NCBI GenBank assembly: GCA_016209005.1
Contig: JACQWZ010000110.1
Location: 1 to 7,784 of the forward strand
Direction of reading: 5' to 3'
Length of the DNA stretch: 7,784 nucleotides
From: Candidatus Kuenenbacteria bacterium
GTDB taxonomy: Bacteria > Patescibacteriota > Patescibacteriia > UBA2591 > PGYQ01
The notes below the pieces were generated by a model that made no database searches, was not told where the DNA came from, and saw nothing but the letters and a program-made list of their open reading frames with translations. Numbering within the stretch: position 1 is the stretch's first letter; every line of letters starts with the position of its first letter. The position numbers and the translations under genes are program-made. Of this stretch, positions 1 through 5,116 are shown piece after piece.

Positions 1-125
1 ATGGAATATTGAAAAAGAACAGCTGTTAATCTATTCAGAATTTGAAAAACAAATTACCTTGATTCATCAAATTAAATTTAAAATTAATTTATAAGGGGGG
101 GTAAAGTTTTATACCAAAGCCAGCC
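1..125. repeat. Left arm of a perfect 125-bp inverted repeat at the window edges
   Basis: Bases 1-125 are the exact reverse complement of 7646-7770, with no mismatch; identity stops at 126 versus 7645. The arm starts at the first base of the window, so it may be longer in the genome. It contains the last 30 codons of an open frame on the plus strand, a TAA stop, a run of seven G, and then about 24 bp ending in CCAAAGCCAGCC. The match and boundaries are seen directly. That this is the 3' end of a multicopy element such as an insertion sequence is inference, and an assembly artefact is equally possible. Confidence 0.95.
2..94 (+). CDS. C-terminal fragment of an unidentified protein (left copy, partial)
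   Basis: An open frame entering from the window edge gives 30 residues beginning WNIEKEQLLIYSEF and ending FKINL before a TAA stop. I do not recognise the family. The fragment is identical to the end of the frame at 7677-7784 because it lies in the edge inverted repeat. Here it runs toward the 3' end of rpsQ, so the two genes would be convergent. It could be the tail of a transposase or other repeated gene, or a duplicate created by assembly. No domain can be judged from 30 residues. Confidence 0.3.
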   Translation, partial: WNIEKEQLLIYSEFEKQITLIHQIKFKINL

Positions 126-216
126 ATTAACAATTAACAATAAATAAATTGTTACTTGTTAGCTATTAACTGTATTTTGATTTAATATTGTTGTCTGTTG
201 ATTGTTATTTGTTTAT
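126..216. repeat. Degenerate 7-bp tandem repeats downstream of rpsQ
   Basis: Two heptad-phased tracts lie in the region 3' of rpsQ. At 126-167 the unit starts as ATTAACA (two perfect copies) and drifts. At 189-216 there are four degenerate units of the type TGTTGAT. The second tract overlaps the end of rpsQ and supplies its stop codon. No gene is seen in 95-204. The expected next gene of the cluster, rplN, does not follow. Confidence 0.7.
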
Positions 217-468
217 TGATTTTTCTACTCGCCATCTCTTTTCTTTGCTCAAAGGTCTGCATTCAATAAAAGTTACTTTGTCTCCTATTTTATATTTATT
301 TTCTGAATCATGAACTTTATAACGTTTGCTTGCCTTATAACGTTTCTTGTATTTTGGATGACATTTAATTCGATCAACTCTAACAACAATGGTTTTATCC
401 ATTTTATCACTCACTACAACACCCTGAAAAGTTCTTTTTAAAGGTTTTTTGTCTTTATTATCTAACAT
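205..468 (-). CDS. rpsQ: 30S ribosomal protein S17 (uS17)
   Basis: S17 is a primary 16S rRNA-binding protein of the small subunit with an OB fold, needed early in 30S assembly. The 87 residues show the family pattern: the opening RTFQGVVVSDKMDKTIVVRV (residues 12-31), HPKYKKRYKASKRYKVHD in the middle (about 37-54), and the closing block IGDKVTFIECRPLSKEKRW (61-79). I chose ATG at 466-468; an upstream TTG at 475-477 would add three residues but lies inside a heptad repeat. Length is close to normal. The last residues (SINK) and the TAA stop are encoded by a heptad repeat. In typical bacteria rpsQ directly follows rpmC; here a mazG-like gene separates them. There is no Shine-Dalgarno sequence; TTTT precedes the ATG. 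Confidence 0.97.
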   Translation of the reverse strand: MLDNKDKKPLKRTFQGVVVSDKMDKTIVVRVDRIKCHPKYKKRYKASKRYKVHDSENKYKIGDKVTFIECRPLSKEKRWRVEKSINK

Positions 469-470
469 AA

Positions 471-512
471 AATGCAAAATGCAAAAATCAAAATGTAAAA
501 TGACAATGCAAA
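471..512. repeat. Heptad tandem repeat between mazG-like gene and rpsQ
   Basis: About six 7-bp units of the type AATGCAA fill the region just upstream of rpsQ (two perfect copies at 471-484, then variants). The tract abuts the rpsQ start codon, so it would lie in the immediate 5' untranslated part of a monocistronic reading. Confidence 0.75.
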
Positions 513-515
513 ATT
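487..515. repeat. 29-bp dispersed repeat, copy 1
   Basis: This 29-bp stretch recurs perfectly, in reverse complement, at 2753-2781 in the rplV-rpsC spacer. It includes part of the AATGCAA heptad tract. Two perfect 29-bp matches in spacers of one operon argue for a mobile or recombining repeat family rather than chance, though low complexity raises the chance level. Confidence 0.8.
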
Positions 516-536
516 AAAAATTAAATAATCTAAAAC

Positions 537-860
537 TTATTCTTTTTCCCATCTTTTTTTCTCAACGTTTAATTTTTTTAATAAAGCTTTTTCAACATCA
601 ACATTTAATCTGGTGGCTAAAATAAATGTTGTGCCTATCACATCAGCAATTTCAGTTTCTAATTTTTCTTTCATCTTTTTTTCTGAAAATTTTTTTCTTT
701 TTCGCTGTCCATTATTTAGTCCAATGATTACATCGGAAAGCTCTCCTAATTCTTCTGTTATTTTTAAACAAGTAATTAATTCTGGAGAATTCATTTTTAT
801 TTTTTTATCAATTAATTTAATTAAATTTTTTATTTGTTTTTCAAATTCTTTAATAGTCAT
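537..860 (-). CDS. MazG-like nucleotide pyrophosphohydrolase
   Basis: This is a 107-residue all-helical protein with the metal-binding signature of the MazG/all-alpha NTP pyrophosphohydrolase superfamily: EELGE at residues 36-40 (EExxE) and EIAD at 70-73 (ExxD), followed by a helix of the type VIGTTFILATRLNVDVEKAL. Members hydrolyse (d)NTPs to the monophosphate and pyrophosphate using Mg2+, and clean up non-canonical or excess nucleotides; the substrate here is not predictable. Length fits a single-domain MazG-like enzyme. The start is ATG at 858-860, 30 bp after the rpmC stop, with a 68-bp gap to rpsQ, so co-transcription with the ribosomal genes is likely. Its position inside the rpmC-rpsQ pair is unusual. 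Composition is Lys-rich and AT-rich like its neighbours, giving no sign of recent transfer. Confidence 0.85.
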   Translation of the reverse strand: MTIKEFEKQIKNLIKLIDKKIKMNSPELITCLKITEELGELSDVIIGLNNGQRKRKKFSEKKMKEKLETEIADVIGTTFILATRLNVDVEKALLKKLNVEKKRWEKE

Positions 861-873
861 ATTAAATTTGCTA

Positions 874-915
874 TTGTTAATTGTTAATTGTTAATTGTTA
901 ATTGTATTTTGATTT
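874..915. repeat. Heptad repeat (TTGTTAA) spanning the rpmC stop codon
   Basis: Four perfect units of TTGTTAA occupy 874-901, followed by two variants to 915. The rpmC stop lies within the repeat, and the remainder forms most of the 30-bp gap to the mazG-like gene. On the minus strand the unit reads TTAACAA and contains TAA. Because 7 is not a multiple of 3, three units place a stop in every frame. Confidence 0.92.
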
Positions 916-1085
916 AACAAAGTTAATATTTTAGCGATTAGTTTTTTTACATTCCTTACTTCTCTAACTTTTTTTAATTGTTTTGAAGCAATTTTAAATC
1001 TTAGTTCGCGCATTTTTTCTCGCGACTCTTGAAGTATTTTTTGCAATTCATTTTCTGATTTTTGTTTTAATTCTTTAATTTTCAT
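891..1085 (-). CDS. rpmC: 50S ribosomal protein L29 (uL29)
   Basis: L29 is a small two-helix protein that binds 23S rRNA near the exit-tunnel rim beside L23. The 64 residues show the family pattern: an N-terminal MKIKELKQKSENEL helix, the signature MRELRFKIASKQLKK (about 25-39), and RNVKKLIAKILTLL (44-57). Length is typical. The last residues, about QNTINN, and the stop are translated heptad repeat, so the true conserved protein ends near residue 58. The start is ATG at 1083-1085, preceded on the minus strand by TTTTT and no Shine-Dalgarno sequence. It lies downstream of rplP, as in the standard order, with a 167-bp spacer. Confidence 0.96.
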   Translation of the reverse strand: MKIKELKQKSENELQKILQESREKMRELRFKIASKQLKKVREVRNVKKLIAKILTLLNQNTINN

Positions 1086-1117
1086 AAAAATAGCTTTTTG
1101 TTTTAGAAATTTTGTTC

Positions 1118-1163
1118 ACCCTGTTAAATTGCTTTGCGCCAGCTTTGCTGGATTTAACAGGGT
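1118..1163. repeat. REP-like hairpin repeat, copy 1 (cloverleaf-like)
   Basis: A perfect 12-bp stem pairs 1118-1129 (ACCCTGTTAAAT) with 1152-1163. Inside it a second hairpin pairs CCAGC (1139-1143) with GCTGG (1147-1151), leaving one unpaired side arm. It is much more GC-rich than its surroundings. A related half-copy occurs in opposite orientation at 6934-6961. There is no U-run after the stem on the minus strand, so a classical terminator is unlikely; an RNA-processing or REP-type element is more plausible. Confidence 0.85.
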
Positions 1164-1179
1164 AAATTGAAAATTAATT

Positions 1180-1221
1180 AAAAATTAAAAATTAAAAATT
1201 AGAAATTAGAAATTAGAAATT
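1180..1221. repeat. Heptad repeat (AAAAATT then AGAAATT)
   Basis: Six contiguous 7-bp units lie here: three AAAAATT and three AGAAATT. They sit in the rplP-rpmC spacer. The change of unit in mid-tract with preserved period shows that the length of seven is conserved more strictly than the sequence. Confidence 0.92.
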
Positions 1222-1247
1222 GCAAAAATTTTTCTTAAAATTTTTGC
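1222..1247 (-). other. Short hairpin just after the rplP stop
   Basis: A perfect 11-bp inverted repeat (GCAAAAATTTT) with a 4-nt loop begins 5 bp downstream of the rplP stop codon. The stem is almost all A-T and therefore weak. It may protect or punctuate the message; evidence for a real terminator is poor because rpmC follows on the same strand. Confidence 0.5.
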
Positions 1248-1252
1248 TTATT

Positions 1253-1663
1253 TTATCGTATTACAAACTTAGTTTTAACTGGCAATTTATAACTTGCTAA
1301 TTTCATTGCCTCTTTTGCTTTATTTTCTGGAATTCCATCCATTTCAAACATTATTGTTCCTGGTTTAACTACCGCCACATAATGATCAACAACTCCTTTC
1401 CCGCTTCCCATAGGAACTTCAGCGCTTTTTGCGGTTATTGGTTTATCTGGAAAAATTCTAATCCAAATTTTACCACCTTTACGAATAAATTGCACTATTA
1501 CTTTTCTAGCAGACTCTATTTGTCTTGAAGTAATCCATCTTTTTTCTAAAGACTTCAAACCAAAAGAACCAAAGCTTACCTTTGTCATTCTAGAGGCTTT
1601 TCTTCCAGACATTCCGGCCATTTTATGCCACTTTCTATGTTTTACTTTCTTCGGCATTAACAT
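1253..1663 (-). CDS. rplP: 50S ribosomal protein L16 (uL16)
   Basis: L16 organises the A-site and P-site tRNA region of the 50S subunit and joins late in assembly. The 136 residues carry MLMPKKVKHRKWHK at the start, KVSFGSFGLKSLEKRWITSR (28-47), KIWIRIFPDKPIT (65-77), MGSGKG (85-90) and VKPGTIMFEMDGIP. Length is normal. The start ATG at 1661-1663 gives the usual MLMPK opening; an upstream TTG would add only three residues. Residue 84 is Pro where E. coli has Arg81 (the arginine hydroxylated by RoxA/YcfD) before MGxGKG. TTTTT precedes the ATG and no Shine-Dalgarno is present. A 247-bp repeat-filled spacer separates it from rpsC. Confidence 0.97.
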   Translation of the reverse strand: MLMPKKVKHRKWHKMAGMSGRKASRMTKVSFGSFGLKSLEKRWITSRQIESARKVIVQFIRKGGKIWIRIFPDKPITAKSAEVPMGSGKGVVDHYVAVVKPGTIMFEMDGIPENKAKEAMKLASYKLPVKTKFVIR

Positions 1664-1910
1664 AAAAATCAATTAACAAAATACAATAAACAATAAACAA
1701 TAAACAATTAACAATAAATATAATTTTTAAATAATTTTTAATTTTTAAACAAAACTATTTTAAATTTAGCTATTCTCTTTTCTAAATTATAACTCATAAT
1801 TAAAAATTAGAGCATTAAAAATTATTTAAAAATTAAAAATTAAAAATTATTTCAGCCTTAAGATAGACTCTATTCAGACTGTTAATTGTTGATTGTTGAT
1901 TGTTAATTGA
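1664..1910. repeat. Foldback spacer between rpsC and rplP, with three heptad tracts
   Basis: The 247-bp spacer holds heptad tracts at 1684-1718 (CAATAAA, five units), 1828-1848 (AAAAATT, three units) and 1880-1907 (TGTTAAT/TGTTGAT, four units). The outer tracts are roughly complementary, as are the AT-rich inner parts (about 1719-1747 and 1815-1850), so the whole spacer can fold into one long imperfect hairpin. No reading frame with gene-like features is seen. Confidence 0.75.
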
Positions 1911-2570
1911 TTAAAAATTCTCCACTTGATTTCCAAATACTTCCCCTTTATATACCCAAACTTTTACTCCAATGGCTCCATAGGTAGTGAGCGCGGTTCC
2001 TTGGATAAAATCAATATCGGCTCGCAAAGTATGAAGGGGAATTTTTCCGTTAACTAATTTTTCTGAACGAGCAATCGCGACTCCATTTAAACGCCCGCTT
2101 AATATTATTTTAATTCCTTTTGCTCTAGTTTTATTTACTCGATTAATTGCTTGTTTCATTACTCGTCGAAATGGAATTCTTTTTTCTAAATCGGCAATTA
2201 TATTTTGAACAATTATACTTGCTGACAAAGAAGGCTCTTTCACTTCTAAAATATTTATTTTAAAATTTTTTGTTTTATTTTTTAATATCTTTTCTTGTAT
2301 TTGTTTTTTAATTTCTTCTATCCCTTCTCCTTTTCTTCCAATAACTAATCCCGGTTTAGACACATAAACAAGAACTTTAATTTCATCCCCAATTCGTTCA
2401 ATTTCAATTTTATCTATTCCCGCTTTTTGCATTTTTTCATATAAATTCTTTCTAATTAAAATATCCTCTCGCAAATTTTCACGATAATTTTTTTTAGAAG
2501 AAAACCACTTTGAGCTCCAAGTATATATTGTTCCAATACGAAAAATTTTTGGATTTATTTTATGGCCCAT
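1911..2570 (-). CDS. rpsC: 30S ribosomal protein S3 (uS3)
   Basis: S3 sits in the head of the 30S subunit at the mRNA entry channel and contributes to the mRNA helicase activity. The 219 residues show MGHKINPKIFRIG at the start, a KH domain with its GxxG loop as GRKG at 78-81, and the C-terminal domain with ILSGRLNGVAIARSE (156-170), KIPLHTLRADIDF (176-188) and TTYGAIGVKVWVYKGE. Length is normal. The ATG at 2568-2570 was chosen because it gives the conserved MGHK opening; the frame stays open nine codons further upstream through repeat sequence. Seven T residues lie directly before the ATG. The gene is preceded by a 301-bp spacer from rplV. Confidence 0.97.
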   Translation of the reverse strand: MGHKINPKIFRIGTIYTWSSKWFSSKKNYRENLREDILIRKNLYEKMQKAGIDKIEIERIGDEIKVLVYVSKPGLVIGRKGEGIEEIKKQIQEKILKNKTKNFKINILEVKEPSLSASIIVQNIIADLEKRIPFRRVMKQAINRVNKTRAKGIKIILSGRLNGVAIARSEKLVNGKIPLHTLRADIDFIQGTALTTYGAIGVKVWVYKGEVFGNQVENF

Positions 2571-2648
2571 AAAAAAAGTTAAAAGTTTAAAGTGCAAAGT
2601 GCAAAGTGCAAAGTTACAGTTTAAAATGTAAAATTATTAAATTATTTC

Positions 2649-2744
2649 ATCCCTCACCTTTCAAAATATCTTTTTATAATTTTATATTTGTTTAGTTTTT
2701 TTTAAAAATTTTAGAAAATAAATGGGTCAAAAAAGGTGAGGGAT
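2649..2744. repeat. Inverted repeat with ATCCCTCACCTTT arms
   Basis: Perfect 13-bp arms (2649-2661 and 2732-2744) enclose about 70 bp of AT-rich sequence. The arms stand out because they are C+G-rich in an AT-rich spacer. It could be a decayed MITE-like element or a regulatory foldback; no target-site duplication is clear. Confidence 0.75.
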
Positions 2745-2752
2745 TCATTTTA

Positions 2753-2781
2753 AATTTTGCATTGTCATTTTACATTTTGAT
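2753..2781. repeat. 29-bp dispersed repeat, copy 2 (inverted)
   Basis: This is the exact reverse complement of 487-515, which lies just upstream of rpsQ. Both copies are intergenic. The copies are about 2.2 kb apart in inverted orientation and could support inversion of the segment between them. Confidence 0.8.
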
Positions 2782-2871
2782 ATTTACATTTTACATTAAT
2801 TTCAAATTCATTAAAAATTTAATAAAAATTAGAAATTAGAAATTAGAAATTAGAAATTATTTTATATAATT

Positions 2872-3420
2872 CTATCCGCTCTTGCGGTTAAATACTTTTT
2901 TTGCAAATCCACGTTTATCTTTAAATTTCATTTTATCTTTTTTTACCTTGGTGAATTGTTTTTCATCGGCTTCATTAGATTTAACCTCATTTAATAATTC
3001 CGCTTTTGATAAAATTTCCACTTTATTTTTCTTTTCTTCTTTTTGCGACTTTTTTGTAACTTGTTCTTTTCCTGTTTTTTCTTTCTGATCAAGAATTATT
3101 GTGACATGACTAGTTCTTTTTCTAATTGGCGCGGCGCGACCAAAAGCGCGAGGCATCCAACGATCTAAAGTTGGCCCTTGATTAACTGTTACTTCTTTAA
3201 TATATAAGTTTTCCTTTTTAAAATCAAAATCATGTTTAGCGTTAGCAATGGCTGAATTTAATAATTTCAAAACAGGATGACAAGATTTTTTAGAAATAAA
3301 TTTCAATTGATTTTCCGCTTCTATGACATCTAGTCCACGAATTACATTAATAACTAATCGAATTTTTTTAGGAGAAATACGAACATATTTTGCCTTAGCT
3401 ATAATTTTTTTTTCTTTCAT
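2872..3420 (-). CDS. rplV: 50S ribosomal protein L22 (uL22) with long C-terminal extension
   Basis: L22 binds several 23S rRNA domains and its long beta-hairpin lines the exit tunnel. Residues 1-112 are the full conserved protein: AKYVRISPKKIRLVINVIRG (10-29), LLNSAIANAKHD (53-64), VNQGPTLDRWMPRAFGRAAP (79-98) for the tunnel hairpin, and TSHVTIIL at the end. A tail of about 70 residues follows (113-182), very rich in Lys and Glu, with no recognised fold and ending GFAKKVFNRKSG. Typical L22 is about 110 residues, so the extension is large; Patescibacterial L22 proteins often have basic tails, but I cannot confirm homology. The start is ATG at 3418-3420 after TTTTT. It is the only gene here ending in TAG. 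Confidence 0.96.
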   Translation of the reverse strand: MKEKKIIAKAKYVRISPKKIRLVINVIRGLDVIEAENQLKFISKKSCHPVLKLLNSAIANAKHDFDFKKENLYIKEVTVNQGPTLDRWMPRAFGRAAPIRKRTSHVTIILDQKEKTGKEQVTKKSQKEEKKNKVEILSKAELLNEVKSNEADEKQFTKVKKDKMKFKDKRGFAKKVFNRKSG

Positions 3421-3428
3421 AAAAAGAG

Positions 3429-3456
3429 ATTAGAAATTGGAAATTAGGGGTTAGAA
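3429..3456. repeat. Degenerate heptad repeat between rpsS and rplV
   Basis: Four 7-bp units related to ATTAGAA (with G-containing variants such as ATTAGGG) lie 8 bp upstream of the rplV start on the minus strand. Confidence 0.65.
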
Positions 3457-3473
3457 TTAAAAAATACAATTTA

Positions 3474-3491
3474 ATCCGCCAGTTAGCGGAT
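3474..3491. repeat. REP-like palindrome, intergenic copy
   Basis: ATCCGCCAGTTAGCGGAT is a near-perfect 18-bp palindrome in the rpsS-rplV spacer, locally GC-rich. It matches 15 of 18 positions with the palindrome inside rplW at 5431-5448 (read on the minus strand), suggesting one short mobile palindrome family. Confidence 0.75.
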
Positions 3492-3509
3492 AAAATTTAA
3501 AATTTCATT

Positions 3510-3818
3510 TTAAACTTTTTTATGAACGGCTTCTGTTGCTTTTTGTTCTTGATCTTTTTGCATCTTTCCTCCGTGTCTAATAAATTTTTTAGTTAAAGAA
3601 AATTCTCCTAATTTATGTCCGACCATATTTTCTACAACAAATACTGGAATATGAACCTTTCCATTATGAACTCCAAATGTAAAACCTACCATTTCGGGAG
3701 TAATAGTGCAATTTCGTTTCCATGTTTTAATAACTACTTTATCGCCTTGTTTTAAATTAGATACTTTTTTTAATAATTTTTGATCCACATATGGACCCTT
3801 TTTAAGTGAACGAGACAT
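3510..3818 (-). CDS. rpsS: 30S ribosomal protein S19 (uS19)
   Basis: S19 lies in the 30S head, pairs with S13 and contacts A-site tRNA. The 102 residues show the complete family pattern: MSRSLKKGPYVDQKLLKK at the start, IKTWKRNCTITPEMVGFTFG (30-49), VHNGKVHIPVFVVENMVGHK (50-69), and LGEFSLTKKFIRHGG (70-84). A short charged tail of about 15 residues follows, making it slightly longer than the usual 92 or so. The start is ATG at 3816-3818 after TTTT, with no Shine-Dalgarno. It sits between rplB and rplV as in the standard S10 cluster. Confidence 0.97.
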   Translation of the reverse strand: MSRSLKKGPYVDQKLLKKVSNLKQGDKVVIKTWKRNCTITPEMVGFTFGVHNGKVHIPVFVVENMVGHKLGEFSLTKKFIRHGGKMQKDQEQKATEAVHKKV

Positions 3819-4100
3819 AAAATTATATTTCTATAAATAATATAAAATTCTTTTTAAAAATTGTGGTAAAATTTCTAATTTCTAAACAAATCCCAAATAT
3901 TAAGCACTAAATTCAAAGCACCAAATAACAAATAATATCAAAATCCAAAATTCTAAATAATTTAATTTTATGTTTTGAATTTTAATATTGTAATTTTGAA
4001 TTTATTTGGAATTTGTAATTTTGGATTTAGGATTTAATTACTTGGGTCATTGTGGCATTATTTAGGTCAATTAAAATTAGGTCAATTAGGTTAATTTGTT
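3819..4100. repeat. 282-bp foldback spacer between rplB and rpsS
   Basis: No gene is visible. From about 3884 to 4045 the sequence is an imperfect palindrome: a CCAAA/CCAAAT-rich left arm is loosely complementary to a TTTGGA/GGATTT-rich right arm. In style it resembles the foldback elements before rplB and rplD, but it is too diverged to call a copy by eye. Near its rplB end, AGGTCAATT recurs twice with a close variant (4063-4095). Confidence 0.6.
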
Positions 4101-4928
4101 TTATTTCTTTCTTCTCTGAATAATTAATTTATTGCTCCACTTTTTTTTCTTTCTTGTTTTAACGCCTAAAGCGGGCTTGCCCCATGGAGTTTTTGGATGT
4201 TTTAATCCGATTGGGCAACTTCCTTCTCCACCGCCATGAGGATGATCAACTGGATTCATGGCTTTTCCTCTAACCCCCGGTCTTATTCCCATATGACGTT
4301 TACGTCCGGCTTTGCCAATTCTAATATTATTATGATCTAAGTTGCCAACTTGTCCAATTGTAGCTAAACATTCTTTTAAAATCAATCTTATTTCTTTGGA
4401 CGGCATTTTTAATTGAGCATATTTTCCTTTGACAGACTGAATAAAAGTTGTAGTTCCGGCTGATCTAACAATTTCTCCTCCTTTGCCAGGTTGTAATTCT
4501 ATATTGTAAATCAATATACCTGTTGGAATATATTTTAAGGGCAAACAATTTCCAACTTTAATTTCTATTTGAGACTTTGAAGATATAATCTTATCTCCCA
4601 CTTTTAATTCATTTGGCGCAATAATATATCTTTTTTCTTTGTCTTCATATTCTAATAAAGCAATTCGAGCCGAACGATTAGGATCATATTCTAAAGCAAT
4701 AACTTTTGCTTCCATATCAAATTTATCTCTTTTAAAATCTATTATTCTATAAAATCTTTTTTCTCCGCCACCTTGATGTCTAACTGTGATTTTTCCATAC
4801 GATCTCCCCGATTTCTTCTTTTTTATTTTCATTAAAGACTTTTCTGGCCTTTTTTTAGTCAGTTCTTTTGTGGTTATAATGGACGTTTTTCTCCTTGATG
4901 GAGTTGTGGGTTTATAAATTTTAATCAT
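4101..4928 (-). CDS. rplB: 50S ribosomal protein L2 (uL2)
   Basis: L2 is essential for subunit joining and supports the peptidyl-transferase centre. The 275 residues match the family length and landmarks: KPTTPSRRKTS (6-16), GRSYGKITVRHQGGGEKRFY (41-60), IDFKRDKF (63-70), EYDPNRSARIALLEYEDKEK (80-99), and the signature MNPVDHPHGGGEG (224-236), with His229 at the E. coli position. The TPWGKPALGVKTRK block and a basic tail close it. The start ATG at 4926-4928 gives the conserved MIKIYKPTTP opening. The frame is also open 26 codons upstream through a repeat element, which I reject as coding. The start codon itself lies at the edge of that repeat, preceded by TTTT. Confidence 0.97.
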   Translation of the reverse strand: MIKIYKPTTPSRRKTSIITTKELTKKRPEKSLMKIKKKKSGRSYGKITVRHQGGGEKRFYRIIDFKRDKFDMEAKVIALEYDPNRSARIALLEYEDKEKRYIIAPNELKVGDKIISSKSQIEIKVGNCLPLKYIPTGILIYNIELQPGKGGEIVRSAGTTTFIQSVKGKYAQLKMPSKEIRLILKECLATIGQVGNLDHNNIRIGKAGRKRHMGIRPGVRGKAMNPVDHPHGGGEGSCPIGLKHPKTPWGKPALGVKTRKKKKWSNKLIIQRRKK

Positions 4929-5110
4929 AAAATAAGCAAAATTTAAGAAAATTTTACAAAATCTTAAATCCCAATATCCAATGTCCAATAAAATCCCAAA
5001 TCCCAAATCTCAAATCCCAAACAAAATACAATTAGGGCTTGGGATTTATAATTTGATTGGGCATTGGGGTTTGGTTATTGGGGTTTAATTAAATATTGAA
5101 ATTCCGATAT
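4927..5110. repeat. Foldback repeat element, copy A (upstream of rplB)
   Basis: About 184 bp closely matches 6431-6624 in the same orientation; both copies lie directly in front of a ribosomal gene. Internally it is an imperfect palindrome: a C/A-rich left arm with heptad phasing (CCAATAT-type units at 4971-4991, TCCCAAA at 4994-5021 as four units) faces a T/G-rich right arm (about 5033-5087), around an ACAAAATACAATTAG centre. It fills almost the whole rplW-rplB spacer, so it would be transcribed as a large hairpin. Confidence 0.9.
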
Positions 5111-5116
5111 AATCAA

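Larger units (their letters stand above)
2571..2871. repeat. 301-bp non-coding foldback spacer between rplV and rpsC
   Basis: No gene is visible. The spacer contains heptad tracts at 2587-2614 (GCAAAGT type, last three perfect) and 2831-2858 (AGAAATT, four perfect), a GC-richer 13-bp inverted repeat at 2649-2661 and 2732-2744, and the second copy of a 29-bp repeat at 2753-2781. The parts flanking the 13-bp arms are also partly complementary, so the spacer can fold as a long imperfect hairpin. Confidence 0.8.

Noticed and set aside
613..894. Plus-strand open frame of 93 codons opposite the mazG-like gene
   Set aside because: It is the antisense shadow of a well-supported gene; the translation is Phe/Ser/Ile-rich low-complexity sequence, the complement of Lys/Glu-rich coding DNA.
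1222..1247. Rho-independent terminator after rplP
   Set aside because: The stem is nearly all A-T and rpmC continues on the same strand; listed only as a hairpin.
2882..3088. Plus-strand open frame of 68 codons opposite the L22 tail
   Set aside because: Antisense shadow of the Lys/Glu-rich extension, giving Phe/Ser runs and no domain.
4929..5006. Possible 26-residue N-terminal extension of L2
   Set aside because: The extension is translated foldback repeat; L2 has its canonical opening at the ATG at 4926-4928. The similar-looking extension on L4 comes from the other copy of the same repeat, so the resemblance is at DNA level.
4971..5021. Repeats resembling a CRISPR array
   Set aside because: Units are 7 bp without unique spacers, and there is no cas gene.
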